A DNA stretch of 8,486 nt, from positions 1 through 8,486 of the forward strand of contig JASHRR010000337.1 in the NCBI GenBank assembly GCA_030037185.1, given 5' to 3'. Below the pieces are notes generated by a model. The model was given only the letters and a program-made list of their open reading frames with translations. It was not told the DNA's origin and ran no database searches. A program made the position numbers and the translations under genes. This stretch comes from Xanthobacteraceae bacterium. GTDB taxonomy: Bacteria > Pseudomonadota > Alphaproteobacteria > Rhizobiales > Xanthobacteraceae. This document shows, piece by piece, positions 5,301-8,486 of this stretch (position 1 is the stretch's first letter; each line of letters begins with the position of its first letter).

Positions 5301-7061
5301 ATGGCTTCCTCCACACACGGGATCGAAGCCCCGCATCGCTTGCGGGCTTTCGTCCGGGCGCACGAAACCAGCCTTGTCGTGATCGCCGCCTTCATTGGGC
5401 TGACCTCAGGTCTTCTGGTGGCCGCGATGGGTGCCGCCGTCACCCTTCTGCACAGCCTGTTTTTCGGATTGACATTCGACGAGCGCCTCTCAGCCCAACC
5501 AAGCATCGATCCGACCCGCGCGCTGATCGTACCAGCGCTTGGCGGTTTGGTGCTGGGGCTCGCTTGCCTGCTGGTGCGTCGGTGGCGACCCAGCCGGGAA
5601 GTCGATCCGGTCGAGGCAAACGCCCTTCGTGGCGGGCACATGTCTTTGCGCGGCAGCATGATTGTTGCGCTGCAGACGGTGTGGTCGAGCGGCGTTGGCG
5701 CTTCGGTCGGATTGGAGGCCGGGTACACCCAGATCGCGAGCGGCACCGCCTCTGCGATCGGCCGTGCCTTTCGGCTGCGTCGAGCCGATCAGCGCATCAT
5801 GGTCGGGTGCGGAGCTGCCGCAGCCATTGCAGGTGCATTCGGCGCACCGCTGGCTGGCGCTTTCTACGCATTTGAACTCATTCTCGGTGCCTACACGACG
5901 CCGAGTCTCGCCTCAATCGGCGTGGCGGCGTTGGCAGGATATACAGTTGCGCACGCACTCGCTTTTCTGCCGCTAGGAGTGATCGTGACTGAACTCGGTG
6001 AGGTATCCCCCCATGACTTGGCGATCGCAAGCCTGCTCGGTCTTTGCGCAGCGCTTTGCGGCATCGTCATCATGCGCGGCGTCACGCTGAGCGAAACGCT
6101 GCTTTCAAGGGGGCGTCTGTGGCGGCCGTTCGGTCCCGCCCTCGGCGGCCTGATCGTCGGGTCGCTGGCGCTTGTGACCCCACAGGTATTGTCCTCGGGT
6201 CACGGCGCGCTGCATCTCACCGGTATGGCCACCTGGCCCATATCTGCAATCGGCACCTTATTTGTGCTCAAGGCGCTTGCCTCGATCGTATCGCTCGGCT
6301 CCGGCTTCCGGGGTGGCCTGTTCTTCAGTTCGCTGCTGGTTGGAGCGCTGGGAGGACATCTGTTCGCGGCGGCGATCGGCGCAATCTGGCCGGATCTCAA
6401 GCTCGACCCCAATGTCTATGCGGTAATCGGTATGAGCGCGCTGCCTGCTTCGGTGGTAGGGGGACCATTGACCATGTCCTTCATCGCATTGGAGACAACC
6501 GGCAATCTCTGGCTCACCAGCGCGGTACTGGTTGCTGTCATTATCTCAGCCCAGACGACACGAGAGCTGTTCGGCTATTCGTTCGCCACTTGGCGGCTCC
6601 ACCTGCGCGGCGAAACAATTCGCAGTGCCGCCGATATCGGATGGCTTCGCGACCTGACGGCGCGGACGATGATGCGGGGCGACGTGACCACCGTAAATGC
6701 GGAGACACCGATCGCCGAATTTCTCGGCAAGTTTCCGCTCGGCTCCAAGACGCGCGTCGTGGCCGTGGATAAGGACGGACACTATGTCGGCATTGTATTC
6801 GTCGCGGAAGCTCACGGGCCGAACAATGCCAAGGCAGCAAGCGTGAAGGACATCCTGCACTACCGCGGTGTAACGCTCCTTCCTGACATGAACATAAAGC
6901 AGGTCGTCGGCGTTTTTGACTGGGCGGAAGCAGAATCGCTCGTAGTCGTCGATGACAGCAAACGGGGACAAGTGATCGGAATTCTGACCGAAGCCCATGC
7001 TTTACGGCGCTATGCACAGGAGTTGGAGCGCCGCCGACGTGATATCGTCGGAGAGCTTTGA
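5301..7061 (+). CDS. ClC-family chloride channel/transporter with two CBS domains
   Basis: This is an inner-membrane protein of the voltage-gated ClC family, expected to move chloride or another anion, either as a channel or in exchange for protons. Numbering here starts at an in-frame GTG at 5289 (590 residues); from the preferred ATG at 5301 it is 586. The membrane domain covers about 25-430 and includes GASVGLEAGYTQ (137-148), MVGCGAAAAIAGAFGAPLAGAF (171 on), GSGFRGGLFFSSLLVGALGG (337-356) and YAVIGMSALPASVVGGPLT (377 on). The C-terminus holds two CBS domains (about 455-510 and 515-575), which commonly bind adenine nucleotides and regulate the transporter. GGTGGA lies 7 bases before the ATG at 5301; the ATG at 5295 and the GTG have poorer spacing. 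The family motifs are unusual: GREGP reads GLEAG with the gating Glu (E143) kept, GxFxP reads GLFFS, and no GSGIP is present. Length and completeness indicate a functional gene. Confidence 0.94.
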   Translation: MASSTHGIEAPHRLRAFVRAHETSLVVIAAFIGLTSGLLVAAMGAAVTLLHSLFFGLTFDERLSAQPSIDPTRALIVPALGGLVLGLACLLVRRWRPSREVDPVEANALRGGHMSLRGSMIVALQTVWSSGVGASVGLEAGYTQIASGTASAIGRAFRLRRADQRIMVGCGAAAAIAGAFGAPLAGAFYAFELILGAYTTPSLASIGVAALAGYTVAHALAFLPLGVIVTELGEVSPHDLAIASLLGLCAALCGIVIMRGVTLSETLLSRGRLWRPFGPALGGLIVGSLALVTPQVLSSGHGALHLTGMATWPISAIGTLFVLKALASIVSLGSGFRGGLFFSSLLVGALGGHLFAAAIGAIWPDLKLDPNVYAVIGMSALPASVVGGPLTMSFIALETTGNLWLTSAVLVAVIISAQTTRELFGYSFATWRLHLRGETIRSAADIGWLRDLTARTMMRGDVTTVNAETPIAEFLGKFPLGSKTRVVAVDKDGHYVGIVFVAEAHGPNNAKAASVKDILHYRGVTLLPDMNIKQVVGVFDWAEAESLVVVDDSKRGQVIGILTEAHALRRYAQELERRRRDIVGEL

Positions 7062-7185
7062 CGACTCTTTTTCGGCGCATAGCAATAACCGAATCGTTAT
7101 TTCGGGCGTTTCCGGAGACACGTTTCCAATCGTAAGAAAGGTGCCGGACGACATTGACGGCCGGACGGTAACGGGAGATTACATC

Positions 7186-8109
7186 ATGAAAGCGGTGAAG
7201 TTTGATCACTATGGCGACATCGACGTGCTCGAGGTGCGTGACGTGCCTCGCCCGTCGCCAGGCCCCGGCGAGGTGCAGGTTGAGGTCAAGGCGGCCGGAA
7301 TCAACCCGGGCGAGGCAATGATCCGCAAGGGCGCGCTGCACGATCGCTGGCCGGCCACATTTCCGTCGGGTCAGGGCAGCGACCTCGCCGGCGTGGTCGC
7401 TGAAGTTGGCGCCGGCGTCCAGACGTTCACGGTCGGCGAGGAGGTACTGGGCTTCACAAACCAGCGCGCAAGCCAGGCGGAATTCGTCGTCGTGCCTGCC
7501 AATCAGCTGACCGCCAAACCGCCGGCGGTGTCGTGGGAAGTCGCGGGTGCGCTGTTCGTCGCCGGCACCACCGCGTACGCCGCAGTCCGCGCCGTCGAGC
7601 TGACGGCTGGCGACACAGTTGCAGTATCCGGCGCCGCGGGAGGCGTGGGTTCGATCGCGGTGCAGTTGGCGCAGCGGTCGGGTGCTAAGGTCCTAGGCAT
7701 CGCCGGCCCGCCCAACGACGCGTGGCTGTCCAGCCGCGGCGTCATCCCGGTCAACTACGGAGACGGCCTCGCCGATCGGCTCAGGGCCGCCACCACCACC
7801 GGTCTCGTCGATGCCTTCCTGGACTTCTTCGGTGGCGGCTATGTGGAGCTCGCCGTGCGCAAGCTCGGCGTGCCGCCGCAGCGCGTGGACACGATCATCG
7901 ACTTCGCCGCTGTCGAAAAATTCGGCGTCAAGGCCGCTGGCAACCGCGACGCCTCCGATGCTGCTGTGCTCGCGGAACTGGCAAATCTCGTCGCAGCCGG
8001 TGAACTAGACGTTCCAATCGCGCAGGTGTTCCCGCTTGGCGAGGTCCGGCAGGCCTATCGCACCCTGGAACAGCGGCACACCAGGGGCAAAATTGTGCTT
8101 CGCCCGTAG
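7186..8109 (+). CDS. zinc-independent medium-chain dehydrogenase, quinone oxidoreductase-like
   Basis: This is a 307-residue cytoplasmic NADP(H)-dependent oxidoreductase of the medium-chain (MDR) superfamily, on the quinone-oxidoreductase side. The N-terminal GroES-like domain (about 1-120) starts MKAVKFDHYGDIDVLEV and contains VKAAGINPGEAMIRKG (34-49) and SDLAGVVAEVGAGV (65-78), where zinc alcohol dehydrogenases would have their catalytic Cys/His set; those ligands are absent. The Rossmann domain has VSGAAGGVGSIAVQLAQ (147-163), the AxxGGVG dinucleotide loop, followed by GAKVLGIAG. The C-terminus ends in GKIVLRP, as is common in the family. GGGAG sits 8 bases before the ATG at 7186; the frame is open further upstream into the ClC gene, but with no family features. 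It lies 124 bp after the ClC stop on the same strand, so a shared transcript is possible but not shown. The substrate is unknown; annotation as NADP-dependent oxidoreductase is as far as the sequence allows. Confidence 0.93.
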   Translation: MKAVKFDHYGDIDVLEVRDVPRPSPGPGEVQVEVKAAGINPGEAMIRKGALHDRWPATFPSGQGSDLAGVVAEVGAGVQTFTVGEEVLGFTNQRASQAEFVVVPANQLTAKPPAVSWEVAGALFVAGTTAYAAVRAVELTAGDTVAVSGAAGGVGSIAVQLAQRSGAKVLGIAGPPNDAWLSSRGVIPVNYGDGLADRLRAATTTGLVDAFLDFFGGGYVELAVRKLGVPPQRVDTIIDFAAVEKFGVKAAGNRDASDAAVLAELANLVAAGELDVPIAQVFPLGEVRQAYRTLEQRHTRGKIVLRP

Positions 8110-8117
8110 GGGACGTG

Positions 8118-8134
8118 TAGGCTTTTCAAGCCTA
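8118..8134 (+). terminator. hairpin just after the dehydrogenase gene
   Basis: TAGGCTT, a TTC loop and AAGCCTA form a perfect 7-bp stem 8 bases after the stop at 8109. There is no T-run after it, so intrinsic termination is uncertain. The right arm GCCTA (8130-8134) can instead pair with TAGGC at 8140-8144, so two hairpins compete. Confidence 0.4.
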
Positions 8135-8144
8135 GCGCTTAGGC

Positions 8145-8486
8145 CACTGCGGATGTCCGGGTGCGGATACATCGGCGATTTCGACCCGCCCAACAGCGCA
8201 GCGTGATCGGCTTTTTCTTGCTGCATTGTGCTCGTCTGCGCAGACGGCGCTTTGCGGGCTCCGGGCTCGCTGTCCGCACAGGCGGCCGCCGGTCGTCGCG
8301 GTCGCACCCGCAAGCATGATGGTCGGCCGGCTGAGTGGCTGACGGGCTCCTCAATCCCTGGGTCCTGATACAACTGTTTGCGGCGTCCGCAGTGTCAGAA
8401 ATATTGTCTGCCGGGACGGACTTGCCGGCCTGCGTTTCCATCGGACAGAGCCGGCAGCGCACGCCCGGGAACGCCACCGGTTAGTG
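8145..8486. other. end of window, no recognisable gene
   Basis: Minus-strand frames are open through most of this stretch (for example 8139-8477 and 8132-8317), but they have no ribosome binding site that I trust, Arg/Ser/Ala/Pro-rich low-complexity translations and no motif I can name. The plus strand shows nothing better. A gene fragment that continues beyond the window cannot be excluded. Confidence 0.4.

Noticed and set aside
7084..7101. AATAAC/GTTATT inverted repeat between the ClC and dehydrogenase genes as a terminator
   Set aside because: The six-base stem is AT-rich with no T-run after it, so it would be too weak to support a terminator call.
6044..7341. Open frames of 242 (plus) and 266 (minus) residues over the ClC gene
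   Set aside because: Both are shadows of the ClC and dehydrogenase genes, Arg-rich and without domains.
8139..8477. Minus-strand 112-residue open frame at the window end
   Set aside because: No recognisable domain, no convincing ribosome binding site, and competing frames open on the same strand, as expected by chance in GC-rich DNA.
1..8486. CRISPR array, prophage genes or a new defence cluster
   Set aside because: No regularly spaced direct repeats, no cas, nuclease or phage structural motifs were seen; the intact genes are ordinary families.

Overview
The window looks like a chromosomal accessory stretch from a high-GC alphaproteobacterium of the Bradyrhizobium/Nitrobacteraceae type. This rests on a tRNA-Ser gene without an encoded CCA end, a DUF3551-type exported protein (YPWC, TREQC and NPNY motifs), the decayed relic of a small exported protein with an LITALAL leader and a VGTDPDP motif (a paralogous group I associate with Bradyrhizobium), and the relic of a rhizobial-type tyrosine recombinase. 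The assignment comes from recognising protein families; no database search was possible.

Layout. (1) 1-290: a tRNA-Ser(CGA) gene on the minus strand. (2) 284-1402: about 1.1 kb with no gene I can recognise. (3) 1403-2077, minus: an intact OmpR-class response regulator with no histidine kinase beside it. (4) 2300-3610: a graveyard. It holds the small exported protein relic on the minus strand, a near-perfect inverted repeat pair about 0.9 kb apart, and between the repeats a short-chain dehydrogenase pseudogene on the plus strand with a frameshift, stops and an internal deletion. (5) 3950-4770, plus: two intact small exported proteins, DUF3551-like then SH3-like. (6) 4819-5032, plus: the C-terminal relic of a tyrosine integrase. 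(7) 5301-8109, plus: an intact ClC-type anion transporter with CBS domains, then an intact zinc-independent quinone-oxidoreductase-like dehydrogenase. (8) 8145-8486: no recognisable gene.

How it fits together. The intact genes do not form an obvious pathway. The pair of small exported proteins may be co-expressed, and the ClC and dehydrogenase genes are co-directional but 124 bp apart. The dominant signal is decay: three pseudogenes, a lone response regulator, long non-coding tracts, a recombinase relic and an inverted repeat, with a tRNA gene at one end. This fits the eroded remains of a mobile island, but no attachment-site duplication is visible, so that remains inference. I found no convincing new defence or other multi-gene system. 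The items most worth a second look are the inverted repeat pair, the altered ion-pathway motifs of the ClC protein, and the missing kinase partner.
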